Positions 1-7,726 of a stretch of 35,000 nt of DNA are shown here, piece after piece; position 1 is the first letter of the stretch; the number at the start of each line of letters is the position of its first letter. A program made the translations under genes and the position numbers. The stretch comes from Rhodospirillaceae bacterium (GTDB lineage: Bacteria > Pseudomonadota > Alphaproteobacteria > Rhodospirillales > Casp-alpha2). The notes under the pieces are model-generated. The model worked only from the letters and a program-made list of their open reading frames with translations, was not told the DNA's origin and did not search any database. The stretch spans positions 1-35,000 of the forward strand of contig JAERTE010000064.1 in the NCBI GenBank assembly GCA_016845145.1, written 5' to 3'.

Positions 1-639
1 GGTGAAGAACATGCCGGCGTGCAACACCTCGCCCTCGCCCGCGCGGCCGAAATGCATGACATTCGGCGCATCGTGAAATACCTGGCCCAGACCATGGCCG
101 CAAAAATCACGGACCACCGAAAAACGCTCGCCTTCGGCATAGCTCTGGATCGCGTGACCGATGTCACCGAGCGTCTTGCCGGGTTTAACCTCGCGAATAC
201 CACGCCACATGGCCTCGAACGTTACATCGATCAGGCGTTCGGCTTTGCGTCCGACCTTGCCGACCGGATACATGCGGCTGGAATCGCCATGCCAGCCATC
301 GACGATGGTGGTGACGTCGATATTGACCACGTCGCCGTCGCGCAACTTCTTGTCGCCCGGAATGCCATGGCAGACGACATGGTTGATCGAGGTGCAGATG
401 GATTTCGGGAAGCCCCGGTAATTGAGCGGCGCGGATATGCCGCCGCGCTCCGTCACGAAGTTATGGCAAAGTTGGTTCAGCCGGTCGGTGGTTACCGATG
501 GCACCACGTGTGGTGTGATAAAGTCCAGGCATTCGGCGGCCAATTTGCCGGCCTTGCGCATGCCGTCGAAGGCAGCGGGTCCGTGGAGCCGGATCGGGCG
601 GCCATCGCGGCCCGGGGTCTGAGTGTAAAGTTCCTGCAT
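1..639 (-). CDS. map: Methionine aminopeptidase type I, 3'-truncated by window edge
   Basis: Removes the initiator methionine from nascent proteins in the cytosol, using a two-metal centre. The 213 codons in the window contain the metal-binding segment NIDVTTIVDGWHGDSSRMY, with the two Asp ligands matching E. coli D97 and D108, and the GHGLGQVFHDAP segment that carries the His ligand. The product ends at the window edge in AGMFFT, just before the expected TIEP glutamate segment, so roughly 40-50 residues lie outside. The start chosen is the ATG at 637-639; a GTG one codon upstream is possible and no strong ribosome binding site is visible. It lies 94 nt downstream of sfsA on the same strand and may be cotranscribed with it. 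Confidence 0.93.
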   Translation of the reverse strand, partial: MQELYTQTPGRDGRPIRLHGPAAFDGMRKAGKLAAECLDFITPHVVPSVTTDRLNQLCHNFVTERGGISAPLNYRGFPKSICTSINHVVCHGIPGDKKLRDGDVVNIDVTTIVDGWHGDSSRMYPVGKVGRKAERLIDVTFEAMWRGIREVKPGKTLGDIGHAIQSYAEGERFSVVRDFCGHGLGQVFHDAPNVMHFGRAGEGEVLHAGMFFT

Positions 640-676
640 CACTTGATTATGCTCAAAAAAACCGCCGGTACCAGTC

Positions 677-702
677 TTTCGGGCCAGCCTTTCGGGCCAG
701 CC
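677..702. repeat. Perfect 13-bp tandem duplication in the sfsA-map gap
   Basis: The 13-mer TTTCGGGCCAGCC occurs twice head to tail at 677-689 and 690-702, with a degenerate partial third unit upstream near 671-676. It lies in the 94-nt gap between sfsA and map and so would be in the map leader. No function is evident; it looks like a slippage product. Confidence 0.7.
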
Positions 703-733
703 TTTTGACGGGGCTCCGGTCATCAACAGATCG

Positions 734-1447
734 TCAGCCTAGAAACGCAACCGGCTTCGCCAACGTAATTCCCTCAGGTGTTAATTTGCAACCGTAGGCC
801 AGGATTTCAACCCCGGCGGCACGCGCTTTGTCTAACGCCTCGCCGTAATTGGGGTCGATATCGCGTGCGATGGTGACGCCGCCCGCACCATCGCCGCGTT
901 GCACCAGATAAAACATCACCGCCCGGTGCCCATCACGAACCATGTCTGAAAGCTCAACCAGATGCTTGGCGCCGCGTGCCGTAACGCCGTCGGGAAATTC
1001 CACAGGGGCGCCGGCTTTTAGGTTGCGGCGCATGGTCACGTTCTTCACCTCGACGTAGCAAAGCCCCTTTTTGTCGTCTTCCAGCAACACGTCGATGCGC
1101 GAGTTCTTGCCGTATTTGACCTCGCGCCGGGCATCCGCATAACCCGTAAGCTCAGATACTTTGCCCGCTGCAATCGCGTCATAAACCAAAGCGTTCGGAT
1201 GGCTGGTGTTGATGCCGACCAGCGAGCGCCCGATGCGGATCATCTCCCAGGTGTATTTGAGCTTCCTATCCGGATTTTTGGCGGGGCTGATCCATACCTC
1301 GGCACCGGGCTCGTTGACACTCAGCATGGAGCCGGAATTGGCGCAATGCGCCGTCACTGTTTCTCCGTTTTCCAATTCGACATCGGCCATAAAGCGCTTG
1401 TAGCGCTTGATCAGACGGCCTTTCAGCAGGGGGGCGTGAAACTTCAT
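734..1447 (-). CDS. sfsA: SfsA family protein (sugar fermentation stimulation protein A)
   Basis: A 237-residue product, close to the E. coli SfsA length of 234. Family features are the N-terminal OB-fold-like part (MKFHAPLLKGRLIKRYKRF), the HCANSGSM and ISPAKNPDRKLKYTWE blocks, and a C-terminal half with RIDVLL followed by CYVEVKNVT. The last two resemble the D-ExK metal site of PD-(D/E)XK folds. E. coli SfsA was described as DNA-binding and affecting maltose metabolism; its biochemical role is still unclear. The start is the ATG at 1445-1447, preceded by GGAAAG at a suitable distance. The reading frame extends 19 codons further upstream, but those residues do not resemble the family. It is followed by map on the same strand. 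Confidence 0.93.
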   Translation of the reverse strand: MKFHAPLLKGRLIKRYKRFMADVELENGETVTAHCANSGSMLSVNEPGAEVWISPAKNPDRKLKYTWEMIRIGRSLVGINTSHPNALVYDAIAAGKVSELTGYADARREVKYGKNSRIDVLLEDDKKGLCYVEVKNVTMRRNLKAGAPVEFPDGVTARGAKHLVELSDMVRDGHRAVMFYLVQRGDGAGGVTIARDIDPNYGEALDKARAAGVEILAYGCKLTPEGITLAKPVAFLG

Positions 1448-1531
1448 AGCTTTGGCTTTCCATCGCGAAATGATATTCAAGGCGTTGTACCGCCTCCGTC
1501 TCATGGTGGCAACGGCATGCCATGAGAGCCT

Positions 1532-1541
1532 GTCTATAGAC
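1532..1541. promoter_or_regulatory. Perfect palindrome, possible operator
   Basis: GTCTATAGAC is a perfect 10-bp palindrome in the 202-nt divergent gap between sfsA (minus) and the solute-binding protein gene (plus). An 8-bp palindrome GGCATGCC sits just upstream at 1514-1521. The sequence downstream (about 1546-1592) is strongly AT-rich, as expected near a promoter, but I could not identify a convincing -35/-10 pair. A regulatory role is inference only. Confidence 0.25.
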
Positions 1542-1649
1542 CGGCATTAAATGTGGTTATTTTTAATCTTTTGGTATATATCTTTTTATGTGCTTGTTGT
1601 GGCATGCAATCGTGTGCACTTGAGTGCTTGTTGGCTTGGGGGTCTTCGT

Positions 1650-2429
1650 ATGATCGAACGTGCAAAGCAAATTGGATGGCTGGTGATCATCCCGGTTGTC
1701 ATGGTTTTCGCGGCATTTTCGGCAAAGGCGGCGGATGCGGTGCGCGTGTCGACACTGGATTGGGCGCCTTATACGGGGCAGGCCTTGCCGCAATATGGCG
1801 CCACGTCGCGGATCGTAAAAAAGGCGTTCGCGGCAGCTGAGACAGACGTGAGCTTCGGTTTTTGGCCATGGAAACGGGCCATTCAGTCGGCGGCACGCGG
1901 GCGCAACGGATCGATCGCCTATTTTCCGGGTTATCACTGCAAGCATTCACCAAAACCGAAGTTCATTGCGTCTGATCCCATCGGCATGGCGCCGTTGGGT
2001 TTTGCTTTCCGAAAATCCGATGGCACGCCCGAATGGAAGGATTTGAGTGACCTAAAAGAAAAGCGTATCGGCTATGTGACCGGTTATGCGGCGACGGAAG
2101 AATTTGATGCGCTGGACAAAAACGGCGTTCTCTCTGTTTTGCGAACCACCGATGACACACGCAATTTGCGTAAATTGGTCAAGGGCCAAGTCGATATCGT
2201 ACTGATCGACCGAATGGTGTTTCAGTATCTGGTGCGAACCACGGACGGTCTTAAGCAGCATGTCAGCAAACTGGGGTTTGCTAAGAAAGCGCTGGAAACG
2301 AAAACTCTTTATCTCTGTTTTCGTGACGATGCCAAGGCGCGCGCAGCACGTGAAACCTTTAACAAGGGGCTCAAGATTCTCGCCATAGACAGCTTGACAA
2401 AGGAGTATTTCGCGACGGCGTTTAAGTAA
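1650..2429 (+). CDS. Periplasmic solute-binding protein, family 3 (amino-acid type)
   Basis: A 259-residue exported protein. The start is the ATG at 1650, because a signal peptide follows at once: a charged n-region (MIERAK), a hydrophobic core to about residue 23, and an AKA-AD cleavage site near residues 25-29. The mature part opens VRVSTLDWAPYTG and contains GFWPWKRAIQSA and a KRIGYVTGYAATEEFD segment, the usual layout of SBP_bac_3 proteins that bind polar amino acids or similar small ligands in a two-lobe cleft. The frame runs open 33 codons upstream, but that stretch lacks a signal-peptide pattern. No permease or ATPase gene is adjacent. The next gene, 57 nt downstream on the same strand, is a membrane histidine kinase, so a ligand-sensing role is possible. 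The ligand cannot be predicted. Confidence 0.85.
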   Translation: MIERAKQIGWLVIIPVVMVFAAFSAKAADAVRVSTLDWAPYTGQALPQYGATSRIVKKAFAAAETDVSFGFWPWKRAIQSAARGRNGSIAYFPGYHCKHSPKPKFIASDPIGMAPLGFAFRKSDGTPEWKDLSDLKEKRIGYVTGYAATEEFDALDKNGVLSVLRTTDDTRNLRKLVKGQVDIVLIDRMVFQYLVRTTDGLKQHVSKLGFAKKALETKTLYLCFRDDAKARAARETFNKGLKILAIDSLTKEYFATAFK

Positions 2430-2486
2430 CCGTCTGCAAGACAGCGCTTGCATTCAACGGCTTGAACGATCGCGCTTGGCGACATC

Positions 2487-4580
2487 ATGGATACGCCGAC
2501 CCCCACCAATTCTGAAGCCATTCACCGACCGGTTCCGTTCGAGCGGCTGCGGATGAAATCGCTGCTTGGAAAATTTTTAGCACTGAATGTGCCGTTCGCG
2601 CTGCTCGGGTTGGCGGTATTTTTTGTCCTGTTCGAAAACTTCAGCTACCGCCAAGTCGAACGGGAAATCCGCCATGCCTCCGAACAATTGATCGAAAGCC
2701 AAACCAAGGTGTTCGCCGCATCGCTTTGGGACTTGGACCACGAGCGCATTCAACTGCTGGCGGAGTCGCTTTCCGTCAATGCCGATGTCGTCGCCGTTGA
2801 AGTCGCAGACGATTTCGGAGAGGTGCTCGGCAGTGGTGGCGGGGCGGTGCCGGACGCCAAGATTCCGGCTGAAGTGACACCCGCGGGGTTGGTTCTCAGC
2901 CGGGTGATTTATTTCGATCGAGAAGATCAGCGTGAATCCGTGGGGAATCTCAGAGTGCTGTTCTCGGACGACCGTCTGCAACGCGCCCGGGTGCGTGATT
3001 TGGCGATATCGGTGACTGTTGCCGTGGTGGTTATGCTTATGACAATGCTGGCCGCAGTGCTGGCTTTCCGCTGGACGATTGGCATTCCCTTGGTGCGACT
3101 GGTGGGCGCGTTCGGCGCCGATGCCGATGGCAGTCATCATCGCGCCGAATGGAACAGTCGCGACGAAATGGGCGCCGTGTTTTCATCGTTCAACGAGATG
3201 CGAGAACGCCAAGAAGCCGCCGAGCAGGCCTTGCGCCGATCTAACGACGAACTGGAACACCGGGTCGCATCGCGAACGCAGGAACTCGCCTTGGCCCGTG
3301 ATCGCGCGCAAGCCGCCGACGAGGCGAAATCGCAGTTTCTGGCAACCATGAGTCACGAAATCCGTACACCGATGACCGGTGTCATGGGTATGGTCGATAT
3401 CTTGTTGGATGCTGAACCGCCTGCCGACATGGTTGGAGACCTGAACAAGATCAAGGGCGCTACTCATTCGCTTCTTACGATCATCAACGATGTGCTTGAC
3501 CTTTCGAAGCTGGAAGCCGGCAAACTGGAGATCGAGAAAATCGATTTCGATCTGCACCGCACCGTGCGTGAGACCATCGATCTGTTCGCCCATCGCGCCG
3601 AGGAGAAAGAACTGGGTCTGCATTTGGAGATCGCCGATGGTGTGCCGAGCGCTGTCAACGGCGACCCGACCCGTATCCGCCAGGTTTTGGTTAATCTCAT
3701 CGGCAATGCCATCAAGTTCACGCACGAAGGATCGGTCACGCTCAGGGTGTCGCTGAGCAATGGCGAGGGAGCAGCGGGCATCTTGCGACTTCGCGTGATC
3801 GACACCGGTATCGGTATTTCGAAAGATCGCATCGACGACCTGTTCGGAGACTTCACCCAGGCCGATGCCTCCACCTCCCGCAAATACGAAGGTACCGGGT
3901 TGGGGCTTGCCATCTCAAAGCGTTTGGTTGAACTCATGGGCGGTGAAATCGCCGCGGAGAGCGATCCCGGATCCGGCAGCGCGTTCTCCTTCACAGTGCC
4001 TTACGTGGCGGCGACCAGCGATGTCAGAAAGGATGCCGCGGCGGCACCCATGGTCGAGTATGTGGGCCAACGCCCATTGCACATTCTTTTGGCCGAAGAC
4101 AACAAATTGAACCAGCAAATCATCCACGCCACGCTCACCCGTTTCGGTCACACCTCAGTGATCGTTGAAAACGGCATTGAGGCCGTCGAGACCGTGGCGC
4201 GCGGCGATGGCGATTACGACCTCGTGCTCATGGATGTGCGCATGCCCGAGATGAACGGACCTGACGCCACCCGCGCGATTCGCAAATCGAGCCGCGGCAA
4301 CGCCGATATCCCGATCATCGCCGTGACCGCCGACGCCATGGAAGAACACCGGCGTGGCTATCTTGACGCGGGGATGAACGCCTGTGTCACCAAACCGATC
4401 GATCGCAATGAATTGGCCCGGGTGATCAATGACGTGCTTGGCGAAGACATCCATGTCGGTGTGACAGCGGTTCCGCAAGCGCAGGCCCAACCCGAAAAAG
4501 AAACAATCAGTGCTGAAGCCGTTGACGACAATGTGCTGGCATTTCTTGACAAACTGGAAGACATCGCCGGTTCGAAGTAA
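2487..4580 (+). CDS. Membrane-bound hybrid sensor histidine kinase with receiver domain
   Basis: A 697-residue inner-membrane kinase. Transmembrane segment 1 spans about 31-50. A periplasmic sensor of about 120 residues carries the ASLWDLD and ADVVAVEVAD motifs seen in some kinase sensor domains. Segment 2 spans about 171-194. A HAMP-like region and coiled coil fill 195-280. The dimerisation domain has H290 in [15 protein letters not shown]. The ATPase domain has the N box QVLVNLIGNAIKF (399-411), DTGIGI (439-444) and [12 protein letters not shown] (469-480). The receiver has acidic residues ED at 537-538, phosphoacceptor D583 in [11 protein letters not shown] and K636 in VTKPID. The tail ends in FLDKLEDIAGS. 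No output domain or partner regulator is adjacent. The start at 2487 has a weak ribosome binding site; M23 (2553) is an alternative. The upstream binding-protein gene may supply its ligand. Confidence 0.93.
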   Translation: MDTPTPTNSEAIHRPVPFERLRMKSLLGKFLALNVPFALLGLAVFFVLFENFSYRQVEREIRHASEQLIESQTKVFAASLWDLDHERIQLLAESLSVNADVVAVEVADDFGEVLGSGGGAVPDAKIPAEVTPAGLVLSRVIYFDREDQRESVGNLRVLFSDDRLQRARVRDLAISVTVAVVVMLMTMLAAVLAFRWTIGIPLVRLVGAFGADADGSHHRAEWNSRDEMGAVFSSFNEMRERQEAAEQALRRSNDELEHRVASRTQELALARDRAQAADEAKSQFLATMSHEIRTPMTGVMGMVDILLDAEPPADMVGDLNKIKGATHSLLTIINDVLDLSKLEAGKLEIEKIDFDLHRTVRETIDLFAHRAEEKELGLHLEIADGVPSAVNGDPTRIRQVLVNLIGNAIKFTHEGSVTLRVSLSNGEGAAGILRLRVIDTGIGISKDRIDDLFGDFTQADASTSRKYEGTGLGLAISKRLVELMGGEIAAESDPGSGSAFSFTVPYVAATSDVRKDAAAAPMVEYVGQRPLHILLAEDNKLNQQIIHATLTRFGHTSVIVENGIEAVETVARGDGDYDLVLMDVRMPEMNGPDATRAIRKSSRGNADIPIIAVTADAMEEHRRGYLDAGMNACVTKPIDRNELARVINDVLGEDIHVGVTAVPQAQAQPEKETISAEAVDDNVLAFLDKLEDIAGSK

Positions 4581-4582
4581 AT

Positions 4583-5458
4583 TTAGATCGCCTCACCCAG
4601 CGGCGTTGCGCCGCTGCCGGGTGCCATCGGTTGCGGCTGGTCAGGCGCGGGTGCCCATGCGGTCAACGTGATGACCTCGAATGTCGCCGGCAAGCGTCCG
4701 TCGGGTCCGGCGAAGCGGTCCATGTAAATCTCCATGGCCTTGAACAAGGTGGCGCGGCGGGAGAAATTCACACGCCGTTCCGAGTTGGCATTGGTCTCGC
4801 CCATGCCCCGGAGGTCACGTAGCAGCTTCAGCGGATTCTCGTAGGAAACCGTGATCGTTTCGAAATCCGCTACCGGCAAGGCAAAGCCGGCGCGCTGCAA
4901 AAGGTTGCCCAGATCACGGACATCGGCCAGCGGTGAAAAGCGCGGGCTCAAACCGCCCTCGATCTCGATCTCCGCCTCATACAACGCGGCTCTCAGTTCG
5001 TGCAATGTCGCACCGCCCAGCATAGAGGCCAGAACCAAACCGTCTGGTTTCAAGGCTTGGCGGATTTGCACCAACGCGCCGGGCAAATCGTTCACCCAGT
5101 GCAGGCTGAGATTGGACAGCACCAGATCAAACGATGCGGCGGCGAAAGGTAGGGCCTCTTCATCGGCAGCCAGCGTGGGTGCACCAGTTTGGCCCGCCAG
5201 TTTGGCCATATTGGGCGAGAGATCGGCGGCAACCAATGTCTCGACACCGCCTCGGCCTTGCAGCGCGCGAGACAATTCACCACCGTGGCACCCAGCGTCG
5301 AGTGCCAGCGGAAAGGCGCGTTTGACGTCATCCAGGCGGTCGACCAGACGTTCGGCGGTTTCCGCGAACAGAAAGTCGTGCGGGGCCAAGTTGGCGGCGG
5401 CCCGATCACGATGGCGGCGCACGGCGCGCCGGTTGAAGACAGTCATGGTTTCAGCCAT
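4583..5458 (-). CDS. NDUFAF5-like SAM-dependent protein (methyltransferase fold)
   Basis: A 291-residue class I methyltransferase-fold protein. The SAM-binding loop is LDAGCHGGELSRAL (52-65), followed by ADEEALPF, SLHWVNDLP (118-125), LKPDG, GGLSPRFSP and a late RDLRGMGETNANS block. These match the family of human NDUFAF5, which hydroxylates an arginine of complex I subunit NDUFS7; the bacterial product is usually annotated as a BioC-like methyltransferase. Its bacterial substrate is not shown by the sequence. The start may be the ATG at 5456-5458 or the in-frame ATG at 5444-5446; neither has a clear ribosome binding site. It is divergent from comF with essentially no intergenic space. A biotin-synthesis role is unlikely because no bio genes are nearby. 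Confidence 0.82.
   Translation of the reverse strand: MAETMTVFNRRAVRRHRDRAAANLAPHDFLFAETAERLVDRLDDVKRAFPLALDAGCHGGELSRALQGRGGVETLVAADLSPNMAKLAGQTGAPTLAADEEALPFAAASFDLVLSNLSLHWVNDLPGALVQIRQALKPDGLVLASMLGGATLHELRAALYEAEIEIEGGLSPRFSPLADVRDLGNLLQRAGFALPVADFETITVSYENPLKLLRDLRGMGETNANSERRVNFSRRATLFKAMEIYMDRFAGPDGRLPATFEVITLTAWAPAPDQPQPMAPGSGATPLGEAI
4599..4615. terminator. Hairpin at the convergent ends of the kinase and NDUFAF5-like genes
   Basis: AGCGGCG-TTG-CGCCGCT forms a perfect 7-bp GC-only-except-one stem with a 3-nt loop. It starts 18 nt past the stop of the histidine kinase (4580) and lies within the last codons of the convergent NDUFAF5-like gene. There is no T-run on either side, so it is at best a weak or Rho-assisted terminator. 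Confidence 0.35.
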
Positions 5459-5468
5459 GCTGGATGTT

Positions 5469-6278
5469 ATGGCACATCAACAACCCGATTTGCATGCGCC
5501 TTCTTCGGGCGGGACGTTGTTGAACACGTCGCCGCTGCGACGCGGCGCCGAGCGATTGCTCGATTGGGTGCTGCCGCCGCAATGTCTGGCATGCAGTGCG
5601 GCCATCGGGGGGCATGGCGGGCGTCATGGCGCGCTTTGCGGAGAATGTTGGGAGCAAGCGGATTTCCTGACGGCGCCCTGGTGCTATTGCTGTGGTTTGC
5701 CGTTCGAACTGCAGATGCCGGAAGGCGCGCTTTGCGGGGCGTGCTTGCGCGACCCCCCGGTGTTTACCCGTGCGCGCGCCGCCATGGCCTATGACGAGTT
5801 GAGCCGCCGCATGATTCTCGGCCTCAAATACGGCGACCGCGCCGATATGGCGCCGGCGTTCGCAGGCTGGCTGGGGCGCTCCGGTGCGGGGCTGATCGGC
5901 GAGGCAGATTGGATCGTGCCCGTGCCGCTGCATTGGACACGCCTGTTCTCGCGGCGCTTCAACCAAGCGGCCATGCTGGCGCGGCTTTTGGCGCGCGACC
6001 ATGCGAAGCCGTTCGCACCGGATATGCTTCAGCGCCGCAAGCGCACGCCCTCGCAAGCCGGGCTGAGCCCGTCAAAACGGCGGCGCAACGTACAAGGCGT
6101 GTTCTCCGTCAACCGCCGTTGGCGTTCCAGGGTCGAGGGCCGCCGGGTATTGTTGATCGATGATGTGCTGACCACCGGCGCCACCGTGACGGCATGCGCC
6201 AAGATCTTGCTGAAAGGCGGAGCATCGGCGGTCGATGTGTTGACGTTGGCTCGCGTGGTCAGAACCAACCGAGATTGA
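5469..6278 (+). CDS. comF: ComF family protein (phosphoribosyltransferase-like)
   Basis: A 269-residue product. The N-terminal part holds paired cysteines of a zinc-ribbon type (C39xxC42, C57xxC60, C72, C74, C75, C89xxC92), followed by a type I phosphoribosyltransferase fold with the PRPP loop RVLLIDDVLTTGATV (226-240). ComF proteins are linked to DNA uptake or processing in naturally competent bacteria, but they are widespread in non-competent ones too; no other competence gene is in the window. The start chosen is the ATG at 5469. An in-frame ATG at 5457 is also possible and would overlap the divergent NDUFAF5-like start. The frame stays open far upstream, but that part is antisense to the neighbour and has no ComF similarity. 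Confidence 0.9.
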   Translation: MAHQQPDLHAPSSGGTLLNTSPLRRGAERLLDWVLPPQCLACSAAIGGHGGRHGALCGECWEQADFLTAPWCYCCGLPFELQMPEGALCGACLRDPPVFTRARAAMAYDELSRRMILGLKYGDRADMAPAFAGWLGRSGAGLIGEADWIVPVPLHWTRLFSRRFNQAAMLARLLARDHAKPFAPDMLQRRKRTPSQAGLSPSKRRRNVQGVFSVNRRWRSRVEGRRVLLIDDVLTTGATVTACAKILLKGGASAVDVLTLARVVRTNRD

Positions 6279-6297
6279 TTGGGTTGTTCGTTCGAGC

Positions 6298-6774
6298 TTA
6301 ATTTTGGACGGCGACACCGTGCAAGAAATGGCTGACGTCGCGACCGTTTTCCGCCAAGGGTAAATCAATCACGTTGAAATCGATATGGTTCCGGTCGATC
6401 GAGGGAACCTTGCCTTTGCCATGACCGATGTACGGTCCTGCCATCAGTTTCATGAAATGCGCGCGGCTGCTCTCTCGTTGGGCGGGCAGCAAGCTTGCAC
6501 AGAGGGGTTTTCCCGTCAGTTCCTGGTCAAACAGTTCGACGAATTTGCCGCCGAACAAGGTGAATGTCAGATCGTCCTTGCCATCAAACTCGGACATCGC
6601 CAGACGGCCAATCCAAGGCATCAGGCTGTCAAATGAAAAATCCTTCCAGCGAGGCAATAGCGAGTCCTTGCGTGTTCGGTCCCAAATGCCAATCAAGTCC
6701 CCGAATTCAGAGACATCAGGAATTGGATCAAGCGGCAAGGTCTCCAGATCGAACAAGCCCCATTGTTCAGTCAT
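6298..6774 (-). CDS. PAS_5 (PF07310-type) domain protein
   Basis: A 158-residue cytosolic protein that is essentially one PAS_5 domain. Visible family features are LLPRWKDFSFDSLMPWIGRL near residues 40-58, LTFTLFGGKFVELFDQELTGKPL near 70-92, and a late IDLPLAENGRDVSHFLHG segment. PAS_5 proteins are common in Rhodospirillales and usually stand alone without an output domain; their ligands and roles are mostly unknown. It lies 19 nt past the end of comF in convergent orientation and is divergent from the zinc-ribbon methyltransferase. No function beyond probable small-molecule or redox sensing can be claimed. Confidence 0.8.
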   Translation of the reverse strand: MTEQWGLFDLETLPLDPIPDVSEFGDLIGIWDRTRKDSLLPRWKDFSFDSLMPWIGRLAMSEFDGKDDLTFTLFGGKFVELFDQELTGKPLCASLLPAQRESSRAHFMKLMAGPYIGHGKGKVPSIDRNHIDFNVIDLPLAENGRDVSHFLHGVAVQN

Positions 6775-6852
6775 TGTGTTCCCCCAAGAACTATAGATCG
6801 GCTACATAACATCCCCGTTATTCGCCGTTGTCGCTTAGGTCTGCGACAGATG

Positions 6853-6869
6853 CCCGAATATCGCTCGGG
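6853..6869. other. Small hairpin in divergent intergenic region
   Basis: CCCGA-ATATCGC-TCGGG is a 5-bp stem with a 7-nt loop in the middle of the 206-nt gap between the PAS_5 gene (minus) and the zinc-ribbon methyltransferase (plus). The right part of the gap is AT-rich, but no well-spaced promoter pair stands out. It could be an operator or chance. Confidence 0.2.
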
Positions 6870-6980
6870 TATCTTTCCCCTTCTAAGTCTCGAACGAATC
6901 ATAAATCCTGTGCTGTGGGTTTGCCAAGGGACAACATAATCCTGCTTGTCATTTTTTGATAACGGTTACGATATGAGTGG

Positions 6981-7649
6981 ATGATGAACTCGGATGCACC
7001 AATCCAATGTCCGCTGTGCGCTAAAGACCGCACGCAGCCGTACCATCGTGACAACGTTCGCGATTACCTGAGTTGTGACAATTGTACGTTGGTATTTGTG
7101 CCGCCCGGACAGCATCTCTCGGCGGCGGATGAGAAAGCCTACTACGACCTGCATGACAACCAAATCGACGATCCCGGATACAGGCGTTTTCTGGATCGTC
7201 TGTTCCAGCCGCTGAGCGCGCGTCTCGCACCGAAAGCCTGCGGTCTCGATGTCGGTTGTGGGCCGGGACCGCTGTTGTCGATAATGTTCGAAGAGGCGGG
7301 GCACAGCGTTGCGGTTTACGACCCGTATTATGCGCCGGATGGAACGGTGCTGTCCGAGCCGTATGATTTTATAACACTGAGCGAGGTGGTCGAGCATATG
7401 GCAAAGCCGGGCGCCGATCTCGATCGTTTATGGACTTTACTTAAGTCCGGCGGGTGGCTGGGCATCATGACCAAGCGGGTACGCGATGCGGAAGCCTTCC
7501 GCACTTGGCACTACATTACCGATCCGACGCACGTTTGCTTTTTTTCGGAAGCCACGTTTTTATGGCTCGCGGATCGATGGTCCTTGATGGGCGTACCGGC
7601 GACATTATTCATCGAAGGCGACGATGTCGTGCTGATCAAGAAAGGGTGA
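6981..7649 (+). CDS. Class I SAM-dependent methyltransferase with N-terminal zinc ribbon
   Basis: A 222-residue protein. The first 40 residues hold two CxxC pairs (CPLC at about 10-13 and CDNC at about 32-35) that should form a zinc ribbon. A Rossmann methyltransferase domain follows, with GLDVGCGPGPLLSIM (about 88-102) and the FITLSEVVEHMAKPG motif (about 130-144) typical of the Methyltransf_23 group. The late block TWHYITDPTHVCFFSE is shared by a family of uncharacterised bacterial methyltransferases. The substrate is unknown. The start is one of two adjacent ATGs at 6981 and 6984; an ATG at 6973 runs into a stop after two codons. It is 77 nt upstream of grxC on the same strand. Confidence 0.83.
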   Translation: MMNSDAPIQCPLCAKDRTQPYHRDNVRDYLSCDNCTLVFVPPGQHLSAADEKAYYDLHDNQIDDPGYRRFLDRLFQPLSARLAPKACGLDVGCGPGPLLSIMFEEAGHSVAVYDPYYAPDGTVLSEPYDFITLSEVVEHMAKPGADLDRLWTLLKSGGWLGIMTKRVRDAEAFRTWHYITDPTHVCFFSEATFLWLADRWSLMGVPATLFIEGDDVVLIKKG

Positions 7650-7664
7650 TAGCGCGTGCTGCCC

Positions 7665-7692
7665 TTTGACGGCGGCCAATTCGTCCTATATT
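7665..7692 (+). promoter_or_regulatory. Possible promoter for grxC-nitrilase
   Basis: TTTGAC at 7665-7670, a 16-nt spacer and TATATT at 7687-7692 resemble a housekeeping promoter. The gap starts right after the methyltransferase stop and leads to grxC 34 nt downstream. The match is moderate and untested. Confidence 0.35.
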
Positions 7693-7726
7693 TCCCTTAT
7701 CGAGTTTTTTGAGGGTGATTCCAGCC

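Noticed and set aside
19..708. 229-codon plus-strand open frame
   Set aside because: Antisense to map, whose metal-binding motifs are explicit on the minus strand.
4851..5468. 206-codon upstream extension of comF
   Set aside because: Antisense to the NDUFAF5-like gene and very Ser/Arg-rich; ComF similarity begins near 5469.
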